A stretch of DNA of 44,609 nt from Micromonospora sp. RP3T (GTDB lineage: Bacteria > Actinomycetota > Actinomycetes > Mycobacteriales > Micromonosporaceae): assembly GCF_003027925.1 (NCBI RefSeq), contig NZ_PYPS01000048.1, forward strand, positions 1 through 44,609, in the 5' to 3' direction. The translations under genes were made by a program, and so were the position numbers. Each line of letters opens with the position of its first letter. Within the stretch, counting starts at the first letter, position 1. This document shows, piece by piece, positions 27,025-35,281 of this stretch. The notes beneath the pieces were generated by a model, which did no database searches, was not told where the DNA came from, and worked only from the letters and a program-made list of their open reading frames with translations.

Positions 27025-27046
27025 ATCCTGCCCGAGGGATGCGACA
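27025..27046 (-). promoter_or_regulatory. RecA-NDp/PafBC-like promoter candidate for the herA operon
   Basis: Minus strand: TGTCG (27046-27042), eleven bases, CAGGAT (27030-27025). The known DNA-damage promoter is TTGTCRGTG-N8-TAGGNT, so the TGTCR block, spacing and five of six -10 bases agree; GTG is CAT here. A GCATCC/GGATGC dyad (27023-27028/27037-27042) overlaps it. A start near 27018 would leave a 41-base leader with a ribosome site. Confidence 0.5.
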
Positions 27047-27184
27047 GGTTGCCACGCGACGCGTCGGACGCCACGCCGGCCGTCGCCGGGCGGATCCGGG
27101 CGAACACGGTACGTGCGATTCCGCTCCCGACGTGCCCTCGGCGGGAGATCCTGCAAGGGGGACGGAGAGCGGGGAGAGCGGCAC

Positions 27185-28810
27185 GTGGCACGGGGTCGGC
27201 TGGTCGGGCTGTTCACCCTCGCCGCGACCCTGCCGGCGATCGAGGAGGCGGTGCTGACCGCCGTGCGGTTCCACGCCGCCCGGGCGCTCGCGCCGCAGGT
27301 CACCGCCGTCTGGCCGTACGACTCGTACCACGACATGCGGTGGCTGCTGGTCTATCACGACTCGTGGGGAAGCTTCGGGCTCGGCCTGCTCGCGTTGGTG
27401 GTGCTCCGCGGGCTGTTCTCCGCGCTGCTCACCTGGCTGGCATGGCCGGTCGACGCGCCCCGACCGGCCCGGCGCCCGCTGCTCCGGCGCAACCTGGAGG
27501 TCGCCGTGGTGGCGGCGCTGGTGGTCTCGCCGTGGGCCGCGCTCTCCGTCGCCTTCTCCGCGGTGGCGCTGTCCTGGTACCTGTTCGCCTCGCTCGGCCC
27601 GCTGCTGCTGACCGCGCCGTTCCTGGCCCGGGCCGGGGTGGTGGACCGCTGGTGGCGCGGGCTGCCCACGATCGAGCTGTTCGGCTGGTCGACGCTCAAC
27701 TTCGCGGTGCTCACCCTGGCCGGCGCGGCGATCTCCAGCGTGCCCGGCTGGTGGGGAGTGCCGGTGGCCACGCTCGCCGGGGCGGCGAACGGGGCGCTGT
27801 GGCGGAGGGTCGTCGACGCCGCGGTGCGGCCGGCCCGGGTCCACCTGCCCCGGTTCCCGGCCGCGCCGATCGTGATCGTGCTGGCCGTGGTCGGCGCGGT
27901 GTGGGCCGAGTCGTTCATCGGGATCGCGACCGGGGGCCAGGGGGAGTGGCGCCCGCCGATCCTGGCCCAGCGGTTGCCCGACCGGGTGCCGGAGGCGGTG
28001 ATCGTGCTGGGCGGGCACGACTCGCGCTGGAACGGCGAACCGGCCGCCGACCCCCGGGTCGAGCGGTACTCCTACCAGGGGCTGGACGCCTCGGGGCGTC
28101 CGCTGCCGTACCGGCCGGAGGCCACCCACCAGTCGTTGGACACCAGCGCCGCGATCCTGGCAGCGCACGTGCGGGCGTTGCACCGACGCACCGGACGGCC
28201 GATCGCGCTGGTCGGGCAGAGCGAGGGCGCGATGGTGGTCCGTACCCTCCTGGACAAGCTGCCGCGTGGGCCGGTGACCGCGGCGGTGCTGTTCAGCCCG
28301 CTGGTCCGCGCCGGACGCACCTACTACCCCCCGCCCGGCTACGAGGGCTGGGGCGTGGCCACCGGCTGGCAACTGCGGGCGCTGTTCTGGCTGGCCAACC
28401 TGCCCCGGCCGGTGAAGGACCAACCGGACGAACCGTTCGTGCGGTCGATCCTCGTCGAGGCGCCGTTCTACCGCAACCGCACGCTCTGCCCGGTGCCGGG
28501 GGTCCGGATGATCGCGTTCCTGCCCACGGTGGCCGCCGCCGAGGCGCCGCCGGGCGAGTACAGCCACGTGCCGGTCTACCAGACGCCCGCGTTCCACGGC
28601 GGCCTGGTCGGCGACCGGGCCCTGCAGGACGAGGTGATCCGGTTCCTGGCCGGCGAGCCGATCAACCGGCCACGCCGCGAGTACGACCTGCTCCAGCGCC
28701 TCGGCTCGGCCTGGCAGGCGCCGTCGCTGCTGCTGACCCAGAATCCGCTGTGGTCGGCCACCCGGGAGGGCGACCCGTCGCGTACCGGCCGGGTCTGTCA
28801 GCCGCGCTGA
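27185..28810 (+). CDS. Membrane protein with alpha/beta-hydrolase-like domain
   Basis: A 541 aa protein. Six or seven hydrophobic segments occupy the first 250 residues. The remaining half lies outside the membrane and has a serine-hydrolase elbow (ALVGQSEGAMVV) after the strand PEAVIVLGGHD. The His partner is not certain (AFHGGLVGD is a candidate). It could act on lipids or envelope polymers. GTG 27185 has GGGGAGAG six bases upstream. It is divergent from the herA operon and abuts the next, convergent gene stop to stop. Confidence 0.78.
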   Translation: MARGRLVGLFTLAATLPAIEEAVLTAVRFHAARALAPQVTAVWPYDSYHDMRWLLVYHDSWGSFGLGLLALVVLRGLFSALLTWLAWPVDAPRPARRPLLRRNLEVAVVAALVVSPWAALSVAFSAVALSWYLFASLGPLLLTAPFLARAGVVDRWWRGLPTIELFGWSTLNFAVLTLAGAAISSVPGWWGVPVATLAGAANGALWRRVVDAAVRPARVHLPRFPAAPIVIVLAVVGAVWAESFIGIATGGQGEWRPPILAQRLPDRVPEAVIVLGGHDSRWNGEPAADPRVERYSYQGLDASGRPLPYRPEATHQSLDTSAAILAAHVRALHRRTGRPIALVGQSEGAMVVRTLLDKLPRGPVTAAVLFSPLVRAGRTYYPPPGYEGWGVATGWQLRALFWLANLPRPVKDQPDEPFVRSILVEAPFYRNRTLCPVPGVRMIAFLPTVAAAEAPPGEYSHVPVYQTPAFHGGLVGDRALQDEVIRFLAGEPINRPRREYDLLQRLGSAWQAPSLLLTQNPLWSATREGDPSRTGRVCQPR

Positions 28811-29212
28811 TCAGCCGGTCCGCGTGGCCCGGTGGTGCCGCAGCAGCAGCCGCAGCGCGGCCCCGTCGAGCGCGACCACGAGGACGGCCCGCAGCGGGGC
28901 GTACGGCAGGAGCAGCAGATCGACCAGGACCGCCGGCAGTACGCAGCAGCACGCCACCGGCACCGCCCACCGTCGACCGGTGAGCACCGCCAGCCCGGCG
29001 ACGGTGACCGCCACCCCGACCGCGAGGTGCGCCCACGCCCAGCCGCCGAGGTCGACCCGGTAGACCCCGTCGGCGGTCGCCACGGCGAACCGGGCGTGCC
29101 CGGTGTGCGCCCAGGCCGACACCGCGTCCACCAGCCCGGCGGCGGTGAGCAGCCCGGCGGCGAGCAGCGGCCGGCGCGCCGCCCCCGGCCCGACCAGCCC
29201 CGTCACGCCCAT
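28811..29212 (-). CDS. Four-TM membrane protein, DUF7144-like
   Basis: A 133 aa protein with four hydrophobic helices (about 16-33, 57-76, 83-103 and 107-122). The short block VDLGGWAWAHLAVGV matches the pattern of the actinobacterial DUF7144 membrane family; the function is unknown. ATG 29212 lies six bases after TAGCCT, a leaderless-type start. Its stop codon directly abuts the stop of the convergent hydrolase-like gene. Confidence 0.75.
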   Translation of the reverse strand: MGVTGLVGPGAARRPLLAAGLLTAAGLVDAVSAWAHTGHARFAVATADGVYRVDLGGWAWAHLAVGVAVTVAGLAVLTGRRWAVPVACCCVLPAVLVDLLLLPYAPLRAVLVVALDGAALRLLLRHHRATRTG

Positions 29213-29218
29213 CTCCCC

Positions 29219-29224
29219 AGGCTA
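29219..29224 (-). promoter_or_regulatory. Leaderless-type -10 (TAGCCT)
   Basis: TAGCCT on the minus strand, then GGGGAG and ATG 29212. The spacing is typical of leaderless actinobacterial genes. Confidence 0.5.
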
Positions 29225-29255
29225 GGCCCTTCCCCCGCCACCCCCTCCCCGTGCC

Positions 29256-29317
29256 CGCAGATTCCCGGAAAGCGTGGCTGTTCCGGGCGGAACGGCCACG
29301 CTTTCCGGGAATCTGCG
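29256..29317. repeat. Long hairpin of the dispersed family, copy 2
   Basis: A 29-bp stem (29256-29284 with 29289-29317) with a single G-U pair and a four-base loop. The arm contains CAGATTCCCGGAAAGCGTGG, differing from copies 1 and 3 mainly by CCCGG for CACGG. It lies 25 bases beyond the stop of the RibD-type gene and before the DUF7144-like gene, where it should terminate minus-strand transcription. Confidence 0.85.
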
Positions 29318-29342
29318 CGGGGTGGGGTGGGGCGGGGTTGGG

Positions 29343-30098
29343 TCAGGTGGGGTGGTCGCGGGTGTAGCGCAGCATCAGCACGCCGTCGGCGGCGGCCAGT
29401 ACGTGCCGCAGGGACAGGTGGCGTGGGGCGCTGGCGGGGCCGGCGGTGATCCGGCCGGGGCCGGCGCCGGCGAGCAGCGGCGCCACGGTCAGGCACAGCT
29501 CGTCGACCAGGTCGGCGGCGGTGAGCGCGCCGAACAGGTGCGGGCCGCCCTCGCAGAGCACCTGGCCCAGCCCACGGCGGCGCAGTTCGGCCAGCCCGGC
29601 GGCCAGGTCGACGTGGTCGGTGCCGCACCGGATCAGGTCGGCGACCTCGGCGAGCCCGGCCGGTGGCACGGCGTCGGAGCGGGTGAGCACCAGCGGCCGG
29701 ACCGGGGCGTCCGCGAAGCAGCCCTGCGCCGGGTCGAGGTCGAGCGAGCCGGAGACCACCACCAGCGTCGGGAACTCGGCCAGACCCCGCTCGCGGCGCC
29801 AGGCGCGGCGGTCGGCGCTCAGCCGGACCGCGCCGTAGCCCTCGTGCCGCAGCGTGCCGGCCGCCACCAGCAGGCCGTCGCAGAGCATCCGCAGCAGCCC
29901 GAAGACGCGCTTGTCCGGCTGGCCGGAGAGCCCGGCGGAATAGTCGTCCAGGGTGACCGCGCCGTCCGCGCTGGCGACGAAGTTGACCCGTAGGTGCGGC
30001 TGCGTCGCCCGGTCGTAGAGCGCGGTGAGTTGCGGGTCGGTGAGCGGACCGGTCCCGGGCGCGGGCCAGACCCGTTCGATCGGCGTGCCGCCGCTCAT
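29343..30098 (-). CDS. RibD C-terminal-type pyrimidine reductase
   Basis: A 251 aa NAD(P)H-dependent reductase of the RibD C-terminal/DHFR-like family. Typical blocks are RVNFVASADGAVTLDD (about 38-53), a central GTLRHEGYG, and CEGGPHLFGAL (about 180-190). The family reduces the riboflavin pyrimidine intermediate, but stand-alone copies in actinobacteria often have unknown substrates. ATG 30098 overlaps the stop of the 39-residue Cys-rich gene (ATGA) and no riboflavin genes are nearby. Confidence 0.85.
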   Translation of the reverse strand: MSGGTPIERVWPAPGTGPLTDPQLTALYDRATQPHLRVNFVASADGAVTLDDYSAGLSGQPDKRVFGLLRMLCDGLLVAAGTLRHEGYGAVRLSADRRAWRRERGLAEFPTLVVVSGSLDLDPAQGCFADAPVRPLVLTRSDAVPPAGLAEVADLIRCGTDHVDLAAGLAELRRRGLGQVLCEGGPHLFGALTAADLVDELCLTVAPLLAGAGPGRITAGPASAPRHLSLRHVLAAADGVLMLRYTRDHPT

Positions 30099-30214
30099 TC
30101 GCCGGCCGGCCCGGTGACCGGCGGCGTGGGCCCGGGTGCGCGGTGTTGGCAGTCGCACCACGTCCGGCCACGGCAGTCGCGGTGCCGCCGCTCCCGGCAG
30201 GCTCGGCAGATCAT
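30095..30214 (-). CDS. 39-residue Cys-rich protein, zinc-ribbon-like
   Basis: A small gene encoding MICRACRERRHRDC, then a basic stretch with WCDCQHR and a Pro-rich end. CxxC, a lone Cys and CxC supply five Cys plus His in 25 residues, enough to bind zinc. The ATG lies exactly six bases after TAGGCT (leaderless start) and the TGA overlaps the reductase ATG by four bases, both strong signs of a real gene. It may serve the reductase or merely lead its translation. Confidence 0.68.
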   Translation of the reverse strand: MICRACRERRHRDCRGRTWCDCQHRAPGPTPPVTGPAGE

Positions 30215-30220
30215 GCTGGC

Positions 30221-30226
30221 AGCCTA
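30221..30226 (-). promoter_or_regulatory. Leaderless-type -10 (TAGGCT)
   Basis: TAGGCT then six bases and ATG 30214. It drives the 39-residue gene and the coupled reductase. Confidence 0.55.
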
Positions 30227-30265
30227 TGCCGCGCGGGGGGCGGTGGAGCGCACGCGGTAACGAAA

Positions 30266-30279
30266 TGGGAACGCTCCCA
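30266..30279. promoter_or_regulatory. CebR box 1 (upstream)
   Basis: TGGGAACGCTCCCA matches 13 of 14 bases of the Streptomyces CebR operator TGGGAGCGCTCCCA. It lies nine bases upstream of the -35 hexamer. Confidence 0.85.
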
Positions 30280-30287
30280 GCGGCCTA

Positions 30288-30316
30288 TTGACACCCCTGT
30301 TACCTGCCGGCAATCT
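30288..30316 (+). promoter_or_regulatory. Promoter of the cellobiose operon
   Basis: A perfect -35 TTGACA (30288-30293), 17-base spacer, and -10 CAATCT (30311-30316). Transcription should start near 30323, inside CebR box 2, giving a leader of about 110 bases before cebE. Confidence 0.75.
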
Positions 30317-30318
30317 CA

Positions 30319-30332
30319 TGGGAGCGCTCCCG
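30319..30332. promoter_or_regulatory. CebR box 2 (over the transcription start)
   Basis: TGGGAGCGCTCCCG matches 13 of 14 bases of the CebR operator and contains the full 12-base palindrome. It covers the predicted start point, so bound CebR would block the promoter. Its centre lies 53 bases from that of box 1, about five helical turns. Confidence 0.88.
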
Positions 30333-30433
30333 GCGGTGGTGTGAATCTCCTTCCTGCCCACTCCGGCCCGGCGCCAAACGCACCCCCCACCACACAGATA
30401 TCTCGCCTCACCACCGAAAAGAGGGGTCTGAAG

Positions 30434-31753
30434 ATGAGCGTCCCGATTCACCGTCGGCGCTTCGCGGCCATCGCACTCGCGTCCGCCATGGTGCTCACCG
30501 GCGCCACGGCCTGCGGCAACGACGACGACTCGTCGGGCGGCGGGGACAGCGGCGGCCCGGTCACCCTGGTCGTCGACGTCTTCGGCGACCAGGGCTTCGG
30601 CTACGAAGACCTGTACAAGCAGTACGAAGCCGAGCACACCAACGTCAAGATCCAGGAGCGTGGCAAGGGCCTCGGGCTGGGCGACTACAACACCCGCCTG
30701 ACCCAGCAGATCACCGCCGGCTCGGGCGCCGGTGACGTGGTGGCTCTCGAAGAGGGCACGATCGTCCAGTTCTACGCGCAGGCCGACAAGTTCGTGAACC
30801 TGGCCGACCACGGCGCCAACGACCTCAAGGGCAACTTCCTGCCGTGGAAGTGGGAGCAGGGCACCACCCCCGACGGCAAGGTGCTGGGCCTCGGCACCGA
30901 CGTCGGCTCGATGGCGCTGTGCTACCGCAGCGACCTGTTCAAGGCCGCCGGCCTGCCCACCGACCGCGAGCAGGTCGGCGCGCTCTGGCCCACCTGGGAC
31001 AAGTTCATCGAGGCCGGCCAGAAGTTCGCCACCGCCGACAAGAAGCACAAGTTCGTCGACTCGGCGACCAACTTCTACAACGTGGTGCTGATGCAGATCG
31101 CGGGCCAGGGCACCGGCTACACGTACTACGACAAGAGCAACAAGCTGGTCATCGACCAGAACCCGGACGTGCAGGCCGCGTACCAGCTCACCACCAAGAT
31201 GATCTCCGCCGGGCTGTCGAACAACCTGCAGTCCTTCTCCAACGAGTGGAACGCCGGTTTCAAGAACGGCACCTTCGCCACCATCGCCTGCCCGGCCTGG
31301 ATGACCGGTGTGATCAAGGGCCAGGCCGGTGACGCGGCGGCCGGCAAGTGGGACATCGCCAAGGCCCCCGGCGCGGGCGGCAACTGGGGCGGCTCCTTCC
31401 TCGGCGTGCCGAAGTCGAGCAAGCACCAGAAGGAGGCCGCGGAGCTGGCCAAGTTCCTGACCAGCGCCAAGGGCCAGATCGGCGCGTACAAGGCGGTCGG
31501 CAACCTGCCGTCGAACCCGCAGGCGCTCACCGACCCGGCCGTGGCCGACTCGACCAACGACTACTTCAGCAAGGCCCCGGTCGGCAAGATCTTCGCCGCC
31601 GGCGCCACCGACCTGAAGCCGGTCTACCTCGGCCCGAAGAACAACGCGGTCCGCACCGCCGTGGAGAACACGCTGCGCGCCGTGGAGCAGGGCAAGTCCG
31701 CCGACGAGCAGTGGCAGGCGGCCTTGAAGAACGGTGCGGCCGCCGGTAAGTGA
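30434..31753 (+). CDS. cebE: Cellobiose/cellotriose-binding lipoprotein CebE
   Basis: A 439 aa solute-binding protein of the carbohydrate ABC family (CUT1). The lipobox LTGATAC puts the lipid Cys at residue 27, followed by an acidic/Gly linker and the binding fold (VTLVVDVFGDQGFGYEDLY at the start). In Streptomyces CebE binds cello-oligosaccharides. Assignment rests on the CebR boxes in front and on the gene order cebE-cebF-cebG-bglC-cebR. ATG 30434 has GAGGGG eight bases upstream. Two strong hairpins follow before cebF, probably giving CebE in excess over the permeases. Confidence 0.9.
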   Translation: MSVPIHRRRFAAIALASAMVLTGATACGNDDDSSGGGDSGGPVTLVVDVFGDQGFGYEDLYKQYEAEHTNVKIQERGKGLGLGDYNTRLTQQITAGSGAGDVVALEEGTIVQFYAQADKFVNLADHGANDLKGNFLPWKWEQGTTPDGKVLGLGTDVGSMALCYRSDLFKAAGLPTDREQVGALWPTWDKFIEAGQKFATADKKHKFVDSATNFYNVVLMQIAGQGTGYTYYDKSNKLVIDQNPDVQAAYQLTTKMISAGLSNNLQSFSNEWNAGFKNGTFATIACPAWMTGVIKGQAGDAAAGKWDIAKAPGAGGNWGGSFLGVPKSSKHQKEAAELAKFLTSAKGQIGAYKAVGNLPSNPQALTDPAVADSTNDYFSKAPVGKIFAAGATDLKPVYLGPKNNAVRTAVENTLRAVEQGKSADEQWQAALKNGAAAGK

Positions 31754-31768
31754 TCCGGCTGAGCCGCT

Positions 31769-31811
31769 CGCGGGTGGCGTCGGCAGCCCCGTGCTGCCGG
31801 CGCCACCCGCG
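31769..31811 (+). terminator. Strong hairpin between cebE and cebF (partial terminator)
   Basis: An 18-bp stem (31769-31786 with 31794-31811) with one G-U pair and a seven-base loop, 15 bases after the cebE stop. It could stabilise the cebE message end or stop part of the transcripts. Confidence 0.7.
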
Positions 31812-31824
31812 GTGCCCGCAGAGC

Positions 31825-31855
31825 CCGGCGTCGCCCGTGAGGCGGGCGACGCCGG
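31825..31855 (+). other. Second hairpin before cebF
   Basis: A 13-bp perfect stem (31825-31837 with 31843-31855, loop five), ending one base before the cebF ribosome binding site GAGGAGAAGG. It may limit access to that site or protect the downstream RNA. Confidence 0.6.
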
Positions 31856-31874
31856 CCGAGGAGAAGGACTCCTG

Positions 31875-32852
31875 ATGAGCCTCGACCTGCACGCCACGGC
31901 GCCGCCCGAGCCCCGCCCGCCGCGCGCCCGCACCTCGCACCGCCGCGCCAGCTCGGCCACCAAGCTGGACCTGAAGTACTCGCCCTACCTGTACGTCCTG
32001 CCGTTCTTCCTGCTCTTCGCCGTGTTCAGCGCGTACCCGATCGTGTACACGGTCTGGATCGCGTTGACCGACCGGTCCCCGCTCAACGCGACGATCTCCT
32101 TCGTCGGGCTGGACAACTTCGTCGAACTGATCACCGACGACCCGCAGTTCTGGAACGCGGTGGTGAACACGTTCGGCATGTTCGTGCTCTCCACCGTGCC
32201 CCAGCTGATGCTGGCGCTGATGCTGGCCAACGCGCTGAACCGGAAGCTGCGCGCGCAGACCTTCTTCCGGATGGCCATCGCGATGCCGATCATCACCTCG
32301 ACCGCGGTGGTCGCGCTGATCTTCTCGATGATCTACGCCAAGGACTTCGGCCTGATCAACTGGCTGCTCGACGCCGTCGGTCTGGACCCGATCGACTGGC
32401 GGGCGAACCGCTTCGCCTCCTGGTTCGCCATCTCCACCATGGTCGACTGGCGGTGGGTCGGCTACAACGCGCTGATCTACCTGGCCGCCATGCAGTCGAT
32501 CAGCAAGGACATGTACGAGGCCGCCGCGCTCGACGGGGCGTCCCGGCGCCGCCAGTTCTGGTCGATCACGGTCCCGCAGCTGCGCCCCACGATCATCTTC
32601 ACGCTGATCATCTCGACCATCGGCGGGCTCCAGCTGTTCACCGAGCCGCTGCTGTTCACCAGCGGGTCGGGCGGCCTCTCCGGCGGCTCCGAGGGCCAGT
32701 TCCAGACCATCACGATGTACCTGCTCGACGTGATGAACCAGCGCTTCCGGTGGGGGTACGCCGGGGCGGTCGCGCTCGTGCTCTTCGTGCTCATCGCACT
32801 GATGTCGACGATCAACTACCTGCTGGCCCGTCGCATCAGCTCCGACAAGTGA
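31875..32852 (+). CDS. cebF: Cellobiose ABC transporter permease CebF
   Basis: A 325 aa permease of the MalF type: a long polar N-terminus of about 35 residues, six membrane helices, and the EAA loop for ATPase docking (EAAALDGASRRRQFW) near 215-230. It forms the membrane channel with CebG. No ATPase gene is present; in Streptomyces the shared MsiK ATPase serves this transporter and is encoded elsewhere. ATG 31875 follows GAGGAGAAGG. Confidence 0.93.
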   Translation: MSLDLHATAPPEPRPPRARTSHRRASSATKLDLKYSPYLYVLPFFLLFAVFSAYPIVYTVWIALTDRSPLNATISFVGLDNFVELITDDPQFWNAVVNTFGMFVLSTVPQLMLALMLANALNRKLRAQTFFRMAIAMPIITSTAVVALIFSMIYAKDFGLINWLLDAVGLDPIDWRANRFASWFAISTMVDWRWVGYNALIYLAAMQSISKDMYEAAALDGASRRRQFWSITVPQLRPTIIFTLIISTIGGLQLFTEPLLFTSGSGGLSGGSEGQFQTITMYLLDVMNQRFRWGYAGAVALVLFVLIALMSTINYLLARRISSDK

Positions 32853-32862
32853 AGGTGACGAG

Positions 32863-33765
32863 ATGACGACCACCGCACTCCGTCCGCCCACCCGGCCGGC
32901 CGCGCCCGCCAAGGTCAAGGCCACCCACCGGGCCGAGCGGCTCTTCAAGGCCAGCCCGCTCACCTGGTTCGGGCTGGTCCTCGGCGTGTTCCTGTCGCTG
33001 TTCCCGTTCTACTGGATGATCGTCATCGCCTCGCGGACCAACGACGCGGCCAACTCCTGGCCGCCGCCGTTCCTGCCCGGCGGCAAGCTCGGCGAGAACA
33101 TCGAGCGGGTGCTGGCCAACGGCGACGCCAACGTCGTCAAGGGCCTGATGAACTCGTTCCTGGTCTCCGGGACGATCACCATCGCCACGGTGTTCTTCGG
33201 CTCGCTGGCCGGCTTCGCGTTCGCCAAGCTCCGCTTCCGGGGCAAGAACGCGTTGCTGCTGATCATCCTCGCCTCGATGATGGTGCCGATCCAGCTCGGT
33301 GTGCTCCCGCTCTACATCCTGATGGCGAAGCTCGACTGGCTGAACACCATGCCGTCGGTCACCGTGCCGTTCCTCATCGGCGGCTTCGGGATCTTCATGA
33401 TGCGCCAGTACGCCGAACAGGCGGTCCCGAACGAGCTGATCGAGGCCGCCCGGGTGGACGGCTGTTCGACCTGGCGGGTGTACTGGCACGTGGTGATGCC
33501 CGCGCTGCGGCCCGCCGCCGCGGTGCTCGGCCTGCTCACCTTCATGGAGCAGTGGAACCAGTTCTTCTGGCCGTTCGTGGTGCTGGCCGACCCGTCCAAC
33601 CCCACCGTCCAGATCTCGCTCCGTAGCCTCAACACCGCCTACTTCGCCGACAACTCGCAGATCTTCGCCGGTACGTTGATCGCGACCCTGCCCCTGTTCA
33701 TCGTGTTCGTTCTGTTCGGCCGCCAGATCATCGGCGGCATCATGGAAGGCGCCGTCAAGTCGTGA
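32863..33765 (+). CDS. cebG: Cellobiose ABC transporter permease CebG
   Basis: A 300 aa permease of the MalG type with six membrane helices and the EAA loop EAARVDGCSTWRVYW (about 203-217). It starts ten bases after the cebF stop with AAGGTGACGAG in front and overlaps bglC by GTGA. It partners CebF in cello-oligosaccharide uptake. Confidence 0.93.
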   Translation: MTTTALRPPTRPAAPAKVKATHRAERLFKASPLTWFGLVLGVFLSLFPFYWMIVIASRTNDAANSWPPPFLPGGKLGENIERVLANGDANVVKGLMNSFLVSGTITIATVFFGSLAGFAFAKLRFRGKNALLLIILASMMVPIQLGVLPLYILMAKLDWLNTMPSVTVPFLIGGFGIFMMRQYAEQAVPNELIEAARVDGCSTWRVYWHVVMPALRPAAAVLGLLTFMEQWNQFFWPFVVLADPSNPTVQISLRSLNTAYFADNSQIFAGTLIATLPLFIVFVLFGRQIIGGIMEGAVKS

Positions 33766-35195
33766 GCAACCCAGCCAGCCCGCCCGCCGTCGGCGTTCTC
33801 GACGAGGGCCCGGCCGTCACGTTCCCGCCCGGCTTCCTCTGGGGCGCGGCGACCGCCGCGTACCAGATCGAGGGCGCCGCGGCGGAGGGTGGCCGTACGC
33901 CGTCGATCTGGGACACCTTCAGCCACACCGAGGGTCGGACGGTGGCCGGGCACACCGGCGACGTGGCCTGTGACCACTACCATCGGATGTCGGACGACGT
34001 GCGGCTGATGGCCGACCTGGGGCTGCGGTCCTACCGCTTCTCCGTCTCCTGGCCCCGGGTGCAGCCGGGCGGCGCCGGCGGGGTGAACCAGGAGGGGATG
34101 GACTTCTACCACCGCCTGGTCGACGAGCTGCTCGGGCACGGCATCGAGCCCTGGGTGACGCTCTACCACTGGGACCTGCCCCAGCCGCTGGAGGACGCCG
34201 GCGGCTGGCCGGCCCGGGACACCGCCGGCCGGTTCGCGGAGTACTCGGCGCTGGTCGCCGACGCGCTCGGCGACCGGGTGAAGTACTTCACCACGCTGAA
34301 CGAGCCGTGGTGCTCGGCGTTCCTCGGCTACGGCTCCGGCGTGCACGCGCCGGGCCGGTCGAACGGCGCGGACGCGGTCCGGGCCGGGCACCACCTGATG
34401 CTCGGGCACGGCCTGGCCGTGCAGGCGGTGCGGGCGTCCCGCCCGCAGGCGGAGCTCGGCATCACGGTGAACCTCTACCCGGTCACCCCGGCCACCGGGT
34501 CGGCGGCCGACGCCGACGCGGCCCGCCGCATCGACGCGCTGGCCAACCGCTTCTTCCTGGACCCGGTGCTGCGCGGCGCGTACCCGGCCGATCTGATCGC
34601 CGACCTGCGGGGCGTCACCGACCTCGGGCACGTCCGCGACGGCGACCTGGCCACCATCTCCACGCCGCTGGACATGGTCGGGGTCAACTACTACAGCCGG
34701 CACGTGGTCGCCGCGCCGGTCGAGGGCGGGGAGCCGGAGCCCTACTGGCGGGCGCCGTCCTGCTGGCCGGGCAGCGAGGACGTCCGGTTCGTCACCCGCG
34801 GCGTGCCGGTGACCGACATGGACTGGGAGATCGACGCCCCGGGCCTGACCGAGACGCTGGAGCGGGTCCACCGGGAGTACACCGACCTGCCGCTCTACGT
34901 CACCGAGAACGGCTCGGCGTTCGTCGACACGCTGGCCGACGGGCGGGTCGACGACCCGGACCGGTTGGCCTACTTCGCCGCGCACCTGCGCGCGTCGCAC
35001 GCCGCGATCGAGGCCGGGGTGCCGCTCAAGGGCTACTTCGCCTGGTCACTGATGGACAACTTCGAGTGGGCCTGGGGCTACACGAAGCGGTTCGGCATGG
35101 TCTATGTCGACTACGACAGCCAGGCCCGGATCGCGAAGTCCAGCGCCAGGTGGTACGCCGACGTGATCCGACGCAACGGCCTGGCCGCACAATAA
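33762..35195 (+). CDS. bglC: GH1 beta-glucosidase BglC
   Basis: A 477 aa cytoplasmic family 1 glycoside hydrolase that cleaves imported cellobiose to glucose. The start block FPPGFLWGAATAAYQIEG is typical of GH1. The acid/base is Glu181 in TLNEP and the nucleophile Glu382 in VTENG. No signal peptide, in line with intracellular action after uptake. The GTG start overlaps the cebG stop by four bases. Confidence 0.96.
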   Translation: MSNPASPPAVGVLDEGPAVTFPPGFLWGAATAAYQIEGAAAEGGRTPSIWDTFSHTEGRTVAGHTGDVACDHYHRMSDDVRLMADLGLRSYRFSVSWPRVQPGGAGGVNQEGMDFYHRLVDELLGHGIEPWVTLYHWDLPQPLEDAGGWPARDTAGRFAEYSALVADALGDRVKYFTTLNEPWCSAFLGYGSGVHAPGRSNGADAVRAGHHLMLGHGLAVQAVRASRPQAELGITVNLYPVTPATGSAADADAARRIDALANRFFLDPVLRGAYPADLIADLRGVTDLGHVRDGDLATISTPLDMVGVNYYSRHVVAAPVEGGEPEPYWRAPSCWPGSEDVRFVTRGVPVTDMDWEIDAPGLTETLERVHREYTDLPLYVTENGSAFVDTLADGRVDDPDRLAYFAAHLRASHAAIEAGVPLKGYFAWSLMDNFEWAWGYTKRFGMVYVDYDSQARIAKSSARWYADVIRRNGLAAQ

Positions 35196-35220
35196 GCTGG
35201 GCCAGCCAGTAACGGGTGGT

Positions 35221-35252
35221 GCCCGGCGCCGGGGCCTCAACCGGTGCCGGGC
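35221..35252 (+). other. Hairpin between bglC and cebR
   Basis: A 12-bp stem with one G-U pair (35221-35232 with 35241-35252), loop eight, 26 bases after the bglC stop. It may reduce read-through into cebR and so tune repressor level. Confidence 0.5.
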
Positions 35253-35281
35253 CCGCCCGACCGTCGGAGGAGCACAAGACG

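Noticed and set aside
25444..28983. 1179-codon plus-strand open frame across herA and the hydrolase gene
   Set aside because: Low-complexity translation, no ribosome site, and it covers well-supported genes on both strands.
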